Source: Tridacna crocea (Eukaryota; Mollusca; Bivalvia; Cardiida; Cardiidae). Taken from it: a stretch of DNA of 64,000 bases. The notes under the pieces were generated by a model, which saw only the letters and a list, made by a program, of their open reading frames with translations, did not search any database and was not told the origin of the DNA. Location: the NCBI GenBank assembly GCA_943736015.1, contig OX031060.1, forward strand, positions 8,941,501 to 9,005,500, written 5' to 3'. Both the position numbers and the translations under genes were made by a program. Below, piece after piece: positions 27,651 through 38,330 of the stretch (its first letter is position 1; each line of letters begins with the position of its first letter).

Positions 27651-28425
27651 TGTTACAGTTTTTAAGCTTTTTGAAGTTTGTTATTATATGAGATGCTTGC
27701 GTGCAATGCTTTTACGCTTTATTATAGACTGTTATATAAAAATCTTTTTGGTGCACAGCTTTTGATATACATTAACTGTTAAAAAAAAAAGTAAAAGGTT
27801 GAAAAAAAAAAACACACAGATCATGCAATGGTTGTAGTTACTGTAGACTCATTTAAAGTCACAGTGGTGGCCAAAACTGAGCTGTGCGGGTATAAAATGG
27901 ATTGAAATCTAAATCATACCTTCAAAGGTATAGGAAAATGATTACCTCTTTTTACATAGTCAGTCCAAGTGTTAGTTGCTAGAGGAATTATAATTTTTAA
28001 AATCAGATAAAAATTAAATGAAAAAAAGGGACCTAATCCCAAATCTAGTTGTGGTATACATTTTTCTGCCAGTGACTAATACTTTGACTGACTGGACAAT
28101 AACTGATCTTCACGATTATTGCCATACTTTTATATAGTATGATATAGATAAGAATGCATTTTAAAACTAGCGTTGTTTACATTTGGCAGCTACTGTGCCT
28201 TTAAGAGAACTTTTTAAACATTTTTTGTAGATTTTTTTTTTTTGTAAAGTTATTACAGAAAGAATAATAGAAAAAAACACATTTTTTTGTGTGTTTGATT
28301 TAACAACGCTCACAGCTGATGTAATATGCATTATGTAATATGCATTTAATTTTTACTTTTACAATTTTTCTTTTGTAGTATTTCTTGTTTGGAATATAAT
28401 CCAACCTTTAGCATCCTTGGAGCAT
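27651..28425. other. Unassigned AT-rich DNA
   Basis: No open frame, repeat family or RNA gene that I can support. Confidence 0.4.
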
Positions 28426-28427
28426 GC

Positions 28428-28585
28428 TCATAACCATTCTTGGTATTATCCTCAGGAATTTTCTAACTTTGAAAGTAACACAACTTCTGATTGGCTTAAC
28501 CATTTTGGTTAAGCCAATCATGAATGGTGTTACTTTCTATGTCCAGGATAAAACTATGAATATTCTGAAGAAAGGTATATTACCC
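28428..28585. mobile_element. Foldback element C
   Basis: GATTGGCTTAACCATTTTGG facing TTAAGCCAATC, with outer CATAACCATTCTTGG partly paired to the right end. Confidence 0.68.
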
Positions 28586-28656
28586 TAGTACTGATGAATC
28601 CTTGGAGTGCTATGCTTAACATAAATTGCTTAGGATTAAAAATAGAATAATGTTAA

Positions 28657-28875
28657 CTGTTTACCAAAGGACAAAATTTTAGACTTGTCAAAATTGAAAG
28701 CATTTGCAGACGACAAGTAAATGTGACTCATAAATTGAAGCTTGGCTTTAAAAGAGTAGAAACATTGTGGGAAAAGGAGAAAATGCTGGCAACCAGCATT
28801 TTCTCCTTTTCCCACAATGTTTCAGAAGGCTTCTTCCTCTGGGTCATAAAATCTTGGGATTGTTTTGTAAATGGT
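28657..28875 (-). mobile_element. Family A element
   Basis: TTAA at 28653-28656; right end decayed (TGTTTTGTAAATGG). Loop CTGGCAACCAG. Confidence 0.85.
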
Positions 28876-29089
28876 AAAGATTTGACTGATATAAAAATAT
28901 TGATTACTGTATAATTATGTGGATATATAGGGGTGCCAAAAAAATTGCCAATCACCAATTAAGGGCATTTTGCATACGGAAAACTTTGCAAGACACTTGT
29001 CATTTGTTGGTATACTTGGAGTAAAATCTGCAAACAGAAAAGTTCACGATTTTTTAAAATGCAAGAAATCACAAAAATTTCCATGTCGC

Positions 29090-29290
29090 AAAAATTTCCA
29101 GTTATGCAGTATTTGATTGACAGTGTTTAATGCTATTTTCAACATTATTTCGGTTATATCGTCGTGGCCAACGAATCTATCCATTCTTTCCGGGTGTTTC
29201 TTTAACCAGTACTTCTCACAATATTCCTTCCAAGTCACTGGCTGCTTTCCCACTGAATAATTCTGGAAACAAGGGTCAGCTGTTATAGAG
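29090..29290 (-). pseudogene. Possible coding fragment, unknown product
   Basis: On the minus strand an acceptor-like TCTATAACAG is followed by an open frame with protein-like composition (QPVTWKEYCEKYWLKKHPER, then RFVGHDDITEIMLKIALNT). There is no good donor at its far end and I do not recognise the family. It could be a lone exon, a retro-copy or chance. Confidence 0.3.
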
Positions 29291-29330
29291 GAATGAACCT
29301 GTTGCAATGACTATAATCGATCTACAGACA

Positions 29331-29421
29331 GAAATTGGCCGAATGGGGGAATCAAACCAGCAGCTTCCTATAGTCTAGTCCTGCACTCTACCAACTGTAC
29401 TACCTGGACTCAGCATATAGA
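29331..29421 (-). other. tRNA-like sequence (SINE head or tRNA pseudogene)
   Basis: Minus strand shows TAGTACAGTTGGTAGAGTGC (A-box region) and GGTTTGATTCCCCC (B box) at tRNA-like spacing. The acceptor stem does not pair convincingly, so I do not call a working tRNA. Confidence 0.45.
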
Positions 29422-29481
29422 AATATAGTTAGAAAGCAAGCATGCAGAATTCAGGGAAATTTTATTTCAAATCAAAATTAA

Positions 29482-29702
29482 CCCATTACCACACAATCCC
29501 TACTTTTGACGCCCCTGAGAAAGAAGCCTTTAGTAAACATTGTGAGAAAAGGAGAAAATGCTGGTAACCAGCATTTTCTCCTTTTCCCACAATGTTTTCT
29601 ACCCTTCCCAAAACAAATTTCAAATTTTCAGTCACTTTTATTTTGTCGTCTGCAAATGCTTTCATTTTGGACCAGTCTAAAATTTTCCCGTGTGGTAAAG
29701 AG
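29482..29702 (+). mobile_element. Family A element
   Basis: TTAA at 29478-29481 and 29703-29706; stem has one mismatch (GTGAGAAAAGG). Confidence 0.93.
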
Positions 29703-29767
29703 TTAAGGAAATCATATTCTCATAGAATTTTGACACTATTGAGTTACAACACCCATCACATTCTTTA

Positions 29768-30160
29768 ATCCTTTACCAAGTTGTTTTTTGCCTGTTTTAA
29801 TGACCCTGATTAAGAATTTTTTGGAAAACATTTTGGGTAAAGGAGAAAATGCTGGTAACCAGCATTTTCTTCTTTTTCCACATTGTTTTCTAACATATCA
29901 AAAGCAAATTTCATCATTTAAGCCAAACTTGATTAGACAGCTTCTTATGCTTTTAATCCATCACAACACAGCAAAATTTTCAAACTATCCAAATTGAAAG
30001 CAATTGCAGACGACAATTTTAAAGTGGCTCAAATGGTGCAATTTTGCTTTATGAGGGTAGAAAACTTTGTCGGAAAAGGAGAAAAAGCTGGTTACTAGCA
30101 TTTTCTACTGTTCCCACAAAGTTTTTAAATGGTTTCTTCCTCAGCGGTGTTAAGTCACCA
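29768..30160. mobile_element. Two family A copies, opposite orientation
   Basis: A (+) copy (~29768-29955, CCTTTACCAAGTTG, hairpin with TTTTGGGTAAAGG) meets a (-) copy (~29955-30160). TTAA flanks are mostly lost. Confidence 0.65.
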
Positions 30161-30422
30161 TAAAAATGATTGTGTGTTCAAAGGTTATCTAGGACAAGTC
30201 TACATTTATATCATGTCAAAGTTTGTTGAATTTAGATCGATAGATCTGTTCGCTTTCTGGTCATGTCAGGTAATGTTTTTGTTAGAAATTTTACGTGTAT
30301 GTCATACGATCATGTTTCCCAGTTTTTGATAAGCACAATTTTTTTTATGGGTGCTGTATTTTCAACCAATTCTCATATATTTGGATGCATTAGACTATTA
30401 GCCCTTTGCATTTATATGGCCG

Positions 30423-30815
30423 TTTACGGGAATAATTTCATAGGAATTGTCAGCAGATCTGTGTAGCCGTGTGGTTGTCTGTTGTCATCGTTAACGGAGA
30501 TAATTTTATAGGAATTGTTAGCAGATCTGTGTAACCGTGTGGTTGTTTTTCTTCATCGTTTACAGAAATCATTTTATAGGAATTGTTTGCAGATCTGTGT
30601 AACCGTGTGGTTGATTTTTGTCATCGTTTACGGAAACAATTTTATAGGAATTGTTAGCAGATCTGTGTAACCGTGTGGTTGTTTTTCATCATCGTTTACA
30701 GAAATAATTTTATAGGAATTGTTAGCAGATATGTGTAACCATGTGGTTGGTTTTTTTGTCATCGTTTACAGAAATAATTTTTTAGGAATTGTTAGCAATG
30801 TGGTTGTTTCTCATC
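30423..30815 (+). repeat. 68-bp tandem repeat, six copies
   Basis: Unit contains ATTTTATAGGAATTGTTAGC, AGATCTGTGTAACCGTGTGG and CATCGTTTACRGAAA. Spacing is 67-70 bp; the last copy lacks the AGATCTGTG part. Confidence 0.9.
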
Positions 30816-31086
30816 ATTTGTATCCAGTTGAAAGAAACATAGACAACCCTAAATCAAAGATGTCCGATTTCTCTTTTATCGTTCTGATTTTAGAAACTTT
30901 TAAATACATGTAGGATTATCTTAACCCATGTAGGGATGAGACTTGACTCAGTTCCTAATACAAACAGTGTAGATCAAGATCAGTGCACTAAATGTGCAGT
31001 CTAGTCTTGCATCTGCTGTCTCTAATTTATTGAGCAATGCTCTGGAAAAAGGGAGCTCAATGCATGTCCACAATGCATGATATTAA

Positions 31087-31307
31087 CCCTTTACTCCATA
31101 GATACTCATTTCTACGCATTGCTTGTAGGAGCCGTTGGAAAACATTGTGGCAAAAGGTGAAATTGCTCGTGATGAGCAATTTCACCTTTTGTCACAATGT
31201 TTTCTACACTGTCAAAAGGTGTCATATACACATAAGAAATAGCTTCATCCATGCTGTTATTTAGGGTCATTTGCAGATACTATAGAAATTCCTTATGGGG
31301 TTAAGGG
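31087..31307 (+). mobile_element. Family B element
   Basis: TTAA at 31083-31086; right end GGGGTTAAGGG. Stem GGTGAAATTGCTCGTGATGAG pairs with its partner across the centre. Confidence 0.88.
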
Positions 31308-31348
31308 CCATCACATAATTCATAGATCCATAAAAACCCTTTGTTTAA

Positions 31349-31794
31349 CTCTTTACCAAACAATGATGACTTTTAACGACCCTGAGGAAGAAACCTTTTG
31401 AAAACATTGTGGGTAAAAGGAGAAAATGCTGGTAATCAGCATTTTTGTCCTTTTCCCACAAAGTTTTCTACTCTATCAAAGCAAAATTGCATCAACTGAG
31501 TCACTTTTGAATTGCCATCTGCAAATGCTTTTAATTTGGATAGGTTTAACCCATTACCACACAATCCCTACTTTTGACGACCCCGAGAAAGAAGCCTTTA
31601 GAAAACATTGTGGGAAAAGGAGAAATTGCTGGTAACCAGCAATTTCTCCTTTTCCCACAATGTTTTCAAACCTTTCCAAATCAAATTTCAATTTTTGATG
31701 CACATTTGTTTTGTCGTCTGCAAATGTTTTGAATTTGGACTTGTCCAAAATTTTGTTACGTGGTAAAGAGTTAAAGTTTTGCCATGTGGTAATG
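31349..31794 (+). mobile_element. Family A element containing another family A element
   Basis: TTAA at 31345-31348. The right arm stops at TTGGATAGGTTTAA and continues after the nested copy as AAGTTTTGCCATGTGGTAATGGG. Confidence 0.85.
31550..31770 (+). mobile_element. Family A element nested in family A, covarying stem
   Basis: TTAA at 31546-31549 and 31771-31774. The stem reads GAGAAATTGCTGGTAACCAGC paired with AATTTCTC: both arms differ from the usual AAAATGC/GCATTTT. Confidence 0.93.
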
Positions 31795-31807
31795 GGTAAC
31801 CAGTTAA

Positions 31808-32028
31808 CTCTTTACCGAAGGACAAAATTTCAGACTAGTTCAAATTCATAGCTTTTGCAGACAACAAAATAAGTGTAACTGAAAAATCAACATTTGTTTT
31901 GATAAGGAAAGAAAACATTGTGGGAAAAGGAGAAATTGTTGGTTACCAGAATTTTCTCCTTTTCCCTAAATGTTTTCAGTAGGCTTCTTTCTCAGGTTGA
32001 TTGAAAGTCAGAATCATTTGGTAAAGGG
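31808..32028 (-). mobile_element. Family A element
   Basis: TTAA at 31804-31807 and 32029-32032. Stem has several unpaired changes (GAGAAATTGTTGG against CCAGAATTTTC). Confidence 0.88.
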
Positions 32029-32032
32029 TTAA

Positions 32033-32734
32033 TAACTAGTTAATCTCCTTCAGTTTTCATCAAAATTTCACCCCACCCTTTTCTCCTATGACTAACCCAT
32101 TTTCTGACAGCCTTCACTTTCCTTAAAAGTGACCAGTTTGGGAGCGTAATCCGTCTACGGTGGCTCTGGTTTTCATCAGAATAAACCAGAATACAAATCT
32201 AGTGTTGGTTAATGCTGTCAGTTTAAGACATTTTAATATATTTCACTGAAGTGAAATTGGCAATATATTGCACTGAATGATAATGATAATAGTTTTATTG
32301 AAAATATAAACACAAGTAAGGTCTGTATTTTGTTATTTGCGAAATTTTAGACCCACAATAATATCTACTTTTACGATACTAGCACATACAGTTAAAATGC
32401 TTAAGTCATTGTAATTTATGATCATTTTATAAGTTGTATTTGTTTTTGATAAATAAAAGATATAGAAATACATGTAGCTTGTTATTAATTTCGTATGGTT
32501 TGTTAGTTTACCTTATACACCTTCGTGACTCCAGAAGTTCAGTTTGCCATTTACTCACCTGTGACCAAAAAAATTTTGGTGCAGTTTGTCCTAGCAATGA
32601 GTCTGTTCATTGTGTAGGTCATCTTCTGTCAAAAAGGACATGAAGCTATTTCTATGGAAATCTTTGATGTGGTGCTAAAGATGAAAAGTCCCAAACTATA
32701 CTAGGATACATAGATAATGCTGCACCTGTATGAG
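32033..32734. other. Unassigned DNA
   Basis: An AATAAA at ~32450 could be a polyadenylation signal, but no gene is seen to lead into it. A 69-codon frame (32434-32643) has no recognisable feature. Confidence 0.35.
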
Positions 32735-33139
32735 TTCTTTACCAAACAACAGAATTTTAGACTTTTCCCAATTGATAGCAATTGCAGATAACAAAATAGA
32801 TGTGACTGAAAAATGTAGATTTGTTTTTGAAAGAATAGAAAACATTGTGGGGAAAGGAGAAAATACTGGTAACAATGTTTTCCAAGTGCTTCTATCTCAA
32901 AGTTGTTTAACCCATTACCACTCAATCTCTACTTTTGACAACCCTGAGAAAAAAGCCTTTGGAAAAGATTGCGGTAACCAGCATTTTCTCCTTTTCCCAC
33001 AATATTTTCTACCCTTCTCAAAACAAATTTCAATTTTTGAGCCACATTTATTTTGACGTCTGAAAGAGCTTTCAATATTGACCAGTCCAAAATTTTGTCA
33101 TATGGTAAAGAGTTCAAGTTGGGATTCTGTTGTAAAGGG
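32735..33139 (-). mobile_element. Family A element containing another family A element
   Basis: TTCTTTACCAAACAACAG on the left. The copy is split at its internal TTAA after CTCAAAGTTGT and resumes with GTTGGGATTCTGTTGTAAAGGG, then TTAA at 33140-33143. Confidence 0.85.
32911..33112 (+). mobile_element. Family A element nested in family A
   Basis: TTAA at 32907-32910; right junction TTCAA. Part of the left stem is deleted (GATTGCGGTAACCAGC). Confidence 0.88.
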
Positions 33140-33204
33140 TTAAAGAGGCACCTATGTGGCATTTAAAATGTGCCCGCTTGGAGCAGATGTTTGCTATGCG
33201 CATA

Positions 33205-33442
33205 TGCTTTTCAGTCCATCCTGTTAGCTCAGCGTATCTGACTCATGACCTGAAGGTTGTTGGTTTGATACTTGTTCGACGCAAACATTCTTTCCAGCGA
33301 TATTTGACTTTTCATCTCTGATACAAGGCAGAAAAGAAGTAAATTCCCGGAAAGAAGTTGTGTCAGTACAGGTGTGGCAGAGCCTGGAAACACATGCGTA
33401 GGTGCACTGACCGCCACAATGTGACCAAAGGTGTTTTAACAG
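33205..33442 (+). mobile_element. SINE copy
   Basis: TTAGCTCAGCGTATC (A-box region), GTTGGTTTGATACTTG (B box), CTTTCCAGCG and CCTGGAAACACATGCG match the 23.2 kb SINE. Tail and duplication unclear. Confidence 0.75.
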
Positions 33443-33448
33443 TTTTAA

Positions 33449-33669
33449 CCCTTTCCAAAACAGTCCCTGGTTTTTACGGCCCTGATATAGATGCCGTTTG
33501 AAAATACTGTGGGAAAAGGAGAAAATGCTGGTAACCAGCATATTTTCCTTTTCCGACAGTGTTTTCTACCCTGCTGGAAACAAATTTCAATTTTTGCGTT
33601 ACATTTATTTTGTCGTCTGCAAGTGCTTTCAATTTGGACTAGTCTAAAATTTTGTCGTTTGGTAAAGAG
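33449..33669 (+). mobile_element. Family A element
   Basis: TTAA at 33445-33448 and 33670-33673. Stem base ATACTGTGGG/CGACAGTGT. A fragment of a further copy is at ~33785-33815. Confidence 0.92.
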
Positions 33670-33920
33670 TTAAATTAAACAAAAATACTTAGTACATAGA
33701 AATAAGCAGGTGCTTTTCAATATGCATGCTCTCCCTGGGAAAGGCTGGGCATGACTGATGTAGATGCCTGTTTATCTCTGTGTCAGCCAATCCCTGGTTT
33801 TCACAACCCTGAAGGAGAAGCCAATTGAAAACATTAAACATTTCCCTTAACAATTACTGTTACACTAAGAAATACAAAACTGGACAGATTTTTTGCTTTG
33901 CAAATATAATAGAAAATTAA

Positions 33921-34142
33921 CCCTTTACCAAATGACAAAATTTCAGACTGGTCAAAATTGAAAGCACTTGCAGACGACAAAATAAATGTAACTCGAAAAT
34001 TGAAATTTGTTTCCAGCAGGGTATAAAATATTTTGGGAAAAGGAGAAAATGCTGGTTATCAGCATTTTCTCCTTTCTCCCACAATGTTTTCAAAAGGCTT
34101 CTATCTCAGGGTCGTAAAAACCAGGGATTGTTTGGTAAAGGG
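33921..34142 (-). mobile_element. Family A element
   Basis: TTAA at 33917-33920 and 34143-34146. The loop CTGGTTATCAG breaks the palindrome by one base. Confidence 0.92.
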
Positions 34143-34149
34143 TTAAAGG

Positions 34150-34820
34150 CTTCCTATCAATGTTTTTCATAGCTTGTGGCATCTTCACAAGCCAAGGTTA
34201 GGATCACTATGTGGATCTTACCTTGGCTGATTGAGCCCAATTTCAAGATTCCTGTGATGTGCCCTCTATTGGATGCTGGTTATTACCCCCCTTTACATCA
34301 TATTTCTAAAAGCCAATGAAACATCTTTTTACAAACCGCTTACAAATATACATGAAGCGATAAGCCTATTTTTATCAAAGATTAAATGCTACGAGCCATT
34401 TCATTTGTTGCAGTTAGAGCTGGCTGCATCCAATGTCAGCGTATCCGGGGAATGTAAAAATCAAGCTCCATTCGACAAGGGTAGAGTAGTGTACAGAATT
34501 GTCGTCCTTGGCTTGCGAAGATAAGCTTGTGGGAACTTTTATTTGGAAAAACATGATAACTGACAATTTTAGTCTTGAAATGAAGCCCTCATAATAGCAG
34601 TATCAAGGTTGCTCTGGTCCATACTGTCTCAACAAAACTGATGGTGTATTTCAAAGATCAGACTACATCTTTCGTTAAGTCTGATCTTGATCAAAACTAG
34701 CCTCAGAGACAACTTTGGCTTTGAACAGTGTTAAATTTAATTATTCTGTGTGTGATCAGTTTCCAGCAGGAACTAATGAGAGTTTTGGTGGTGGTTTGGT
34801 GTTATGCAGTCCATGAGTTT
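34150..34820. other. Unassigned DNA with small palindromes
   Basis: AGCCAAGGTTAGGATC faces GATCTTACCTTGGCT at ~34190-34228. AAGATCAGACTAC faces TAAGTCTGATCTT at ~34655-34690. An 83-codon frame (34273-34524, +) has no family I recognise. Confidence 0.35.
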
Positions 34821-34824
34821 TTAA

Positions 34825-35048
34825 TCCATTTTTACCACACAATCCCGACTTTGAACTACCCTGAGAAAGAAGCCTTTTGAAAACATTGTGGGAAAAAGAG
34901 AAAATGCTGGTAACCAGCATTTTCTCCTTTTCCCACAATGTTTTCTACCATTCCCAACATAATTTTTTATTTTTCAGTCACTTTTATTTTTCCATTTGCA
35001 AATGCTTTCAATTTGGGCCAGTCTATAATTTTGTTGTTTGGTAAAGAA
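34825..35048 (+). mobile_element. Family A element
   Basis: TTAA at 34821-34824 and 35049-35052; hairpin perfect except one base (GGGAAAAAGAG). Confidence 0.92.
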
Positions 35049-35158
35049 TTAAAATACCTATTCTTCAGTTACCTTGAGATGTTGAAATGTGAATGTGAAG
35101 CATGGGGCTGGAGTGGAAATTGAACAAACACATAGAAAGGTATACATGTATTTGCATT

Positions 35159-35587
35159 TGTGGTAGACCTGCAATACTTTGGTGGTAGACCTGCAATACT
35201 TTGGTGGTCCAGCTGCAATTCTTTGGTGGTAGAGCTAAAAAATACTTTGGTGGCACAGCTGCAATACTTTGGTGGCACAGCTGCAATACTTTGGTGGTAG
35301 ACCTGCAATTCTTTGGTGGTAGAGCTTTGGTTGCACAGCTTCAATACTTTGGTGGCACAGCTGCAATACTTTGGTGGTACAGCTGCAAAACTTTGGTGGC
35401 ACAGCTGCAATACTTTGGTGGCACAGTTGCAGTACTTTGGTGGCACAGCTGCAGTACTTTGGTGGCACAGCTGCAGTACTTTGGTGGCACAGCAGCAATA
35501 CTTTGGTGGTACAGCTGCAAAACTTTGGTGGTACAGCTACAATACTTTGGTGGTACAGCTGCAATACTTTGGTGGTACAGCTGCAAT
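35159..35587. repeat. 22-bp tandem repeat, about 19 copies
   Basis: Unit TACTTTGGTGGCACAGCTGC plus AA, with GTAGAC, GCACAG and GTACAG variants at one spot. Since 22 is not a multiple of three and the unit has no stop in most frames, it opens long frames on both strands. These are artefacts of the repeat. Confidence 0.95.
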
Positions 35588-35624
35588 AAAAAAATAATGG
35601 GTGTCACATCTTTACAAGTGAAAA

Positions 35625-36340
35625 AATAACATTTGTCCAAACTAATAACATTGGCCAAAAAAAATCACATGTGGCTCAAATTATAGCCACGTTTTTCATA
35701 GCTTACAAAACATTGTGGGAAAATTATCAAATGCTTGTTTCATCATTTTCTTCTTTTTCAAAAGATATATTTTTGAGCATCTTTCGAAACCTTGGTATTG
35801 TTTGAAGGGTCAAACACCCAACAATGGTTAACTGATCAATGTTGAGATTGGGTTGTCTCCCTTCCATCCATAATACTATCAATACCACATAGCGTGGATA
35901 TTGTTACTTATACTGAATGATTACAGATGTATCAGTGTGTAAGACCATAACTGTGGACTCCTTGCAAGAAGACCAATTCAGACCTGCTGGTATTTGCAGA
36001 TAGTGAATTCAGCCTAACTAAAGGAAAAGTATTTCAAAGAAAATACTACTGTGAGGAAGAAATAAAATTTTTCCCCTTTTAAGCTTTTCAAAATCCCTAT
36101 ATTTATTTATTTACTGAGAAATCCTAAGTTCTAACGACCCTAAAATAGATGGCTTTCGAAAAATTGTGAGCAAAAGAGAAACTGATCGTAATCAACATTT
36201 TCTCCATATTTCTCATAATTGTTTGATTCTATCAAGAATGTACATGTATTTCAGTATTTGAACTACCTTCAATTTTTTGTCTTCAACTGATTTGGATCTG
36301 AACTAGTCTGGAAGTTTGTGTCTTGTAGAGATTTTAAGTC
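35625..36340. mobile_element. Two decayed family A copies with unassigned DNA
   Basis: Weak (-) remnant ~35625-35815 and weak (+) remnant ~36112-36330 (TCTAACGACCCTAAAATAG). Confidence 0.45.
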
Positions 36341-36577
36341 TGGAATTGTTCCGTAAAACATCTAAATAAGCTGATGATTAACCTTGAAAGCGCCAAATAT
36401 AGCAGAAACATTCTGTATGGAAAAACAGGGCCACAATGACTGCTGTTTCAAGGCTGCCTACAACTACAATCATTACCATAGTGTAAAATGTAGGTAAAAG
36501 ATTAGAGTGCATGTTTTTGTGAAGTCTGATCTTTGTTAATGCTTACCAGACAAATATAGTTGAAAATAGCAATTTAA

Positions 36578-36808
36578 CCCTCTACCACACTGCAAAATTT
36601 TAGACTTACCCAAATTACCCAAATTGAAAGCCGCGCGATGATTTCAAAGTGACTCAAATGGTGCAATTTTTCTTTGATTGGAAAGAAAACCGTCTGGGAA
36701 AAGGCGAAAATGTTGTTTACCAGTATTTTCTCCTTTTCCCACATTTTTTTCAAAAGGCTTTTTCCTCAGGGTCGTTAAAGTTATAAATCATTACTGTGTG
36801 ATAAAGGG
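36578..36808 (-). mobile_element. Family A element
   Basis: TTAA at 36574-36577; right flank TTCA. The left arm has a short local duplication (ACCCAAATTACCCAAATTG). Confidence 0.82.
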
Positions 36809-36984
36809 TTCAGGGTCGGTATTTATCACTGTCATCCAACGATAAAGTATCCATGGCTAGAAGGATTGTCCTAGTTTTTCAGAGGTTTCACAGGTCATCA
36901 AGACACCAAGAACCAAGATGACATTTATTTGATTGAAGCAAGGAGCGGATTTCTGGGAATCTCAACCCGTGAAGCCCTGGGTAC

Positions 36985-37170
36985 GTATTCACCAACCATT
37001 CCTAAGAATGTTCTTTGTCTTCATCTTCAAGATTTTCTGACTGTGAAAGTAACAGAACCTCTGTTTGGCTAAACCAAATGGTTTAGCCAATCTGAGGTTC
37101 TGTTACTTTCACATTGAAGAAATTCTAGAGAATAAGACAAAGAATGTTCTTAAGAACGGTTGCTGAACAT
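36985..37170. mobile_element. Foldback element C, best copy
   Basis: CACCAACCATTCCTAAGAA to TTCTTAAGAACGGTTG, with GGCTAAACCAAATGG facing its complement at the centre. Confidence 0.8.
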
Positions 37171-37204
37171 GGGCCCTGGACATAGTATATATACGTATTC
37201 AGGA

Positions 37205-38194
37205 TAAGTGCAGATCAAGATCACTCTGAACAAAATGTTCAGTCTCAGCTTGGATCTACATTGTGAGGTGCCCTGCAAGACGTGTACTCTGGCCTAACTG
37301 ACCTCGAAAGCCATAAAAATACCACAATACATGTGTCGAATTTTCAACACTTTCTTGATTTAACATCTCGCTAAGACTATGTGTAGCACAGGATCTGAGT
37401 GAGTGTTACCTTCAATCTGATCTAGGTCTTGCTCTTCCTCGAAACCACTAAATACAAACAAACCCTTGTGATAATGACCCTGAGAGAGAAGGCTTTTGAA
37501 AACCTTGTAGGAAAAAAGAGAACAACTGATAAGCACTATTTCCTCTTTGTTCATGGTACATTTCCTGCGAGGATAGTTATAACCAGCTTGGTTATGAAAG
37601 ATTAATAAAGTCAACACTGGTTTCGTAGAATTGTCTCTTTATCAATCAAGTCAGGTTGACAGTGCCCGAGTGGAATACAGTTATCAAACATGAACATAAA
37701 ACCACACAATCACAAGTATACAATGTATTTGAAATCATGTATCTGAAAAACACAACAAAAACAATACTTAACAATTGTTTCAACAAAGTAACTTCACACT
37801 TCCTGAAAGGTCAAAATAAAACAAGTGATGACCATTCCGCCCCTTGGAAAGTTTTGAACGTGTTAAAAATTTCCAATGGACAAAACGGACAGAAACATGC
37901 AAATTACAGGCTTTGGATGGATGACAGATGTTTCAGTAACAGACAAGTTCTGTAACATAGACTTATAGACTACATCTTTGTTTCGGTGACAAAGAAATTA
38001 TTTAGTGTTGTGTAGGCCTACCATGGCAGACTTTTGATGGGTGACACAGATGTTTCGGTAACAGATGAGTTCTGTAACATGGACTTCATGAAAGAGTATA
38101 TCAATTGGATGTTTTAGTGACAAAGAAATTATTTAATGTTGTGTTTAGTGACATTCTTACACTAAACACATGTCTTTGATTGTTTTTTTTTTTT
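37205..38194. repeat. AGATCA foldback, family A scrap and a two-copy tandem repeat
   Basis: CAGATCAAGATCACTCTGAAC near 37213 belongs to the foldback words noted at 2.2 kb (split here). A family A scrap lies at ~37470-37560. A ~120-bp unit (CAGATGTTTCRGTAACAGA through GACAAAGAAATTATTTA) is present twice at ~37920-38160. The 99-codon frame at 37656-37955 ends inside it and is unrecognised. Confidence 0.5.
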
Positions 38195-38330
38195 TCAAAC
38201 CTTTTATTTTTTGCACTTTCCACCCGTTTGTCCCTTGAAATTTAGGTTCAAACCCTTTATTTTTTCACTTCCTGCCTTTTTCAATTTGGACAAGTGTAAA
38301 ATTTTGTCATTTGGCAAAGAGTTAAATGGC
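38195..38330 (+). mobile_element. Family A right-end fragment
   Basis: TTTTGTCATTTGGCAAAGAG then TTAA at ~38321-38324, preceded by decayed arm sequence. Confidence 0.5.

Noticed and set aside
35159..35587. CRISPR-like array
   Set aside because: Repeats are directly adjacent with no spacers, and the genome is eukaryotic.
35069..35658. Several overlapping 70-140-residue frames on both strands
   Set aside because: All are produced by the 22-bp tandem repeat lacking stops; no independent coding evidence.
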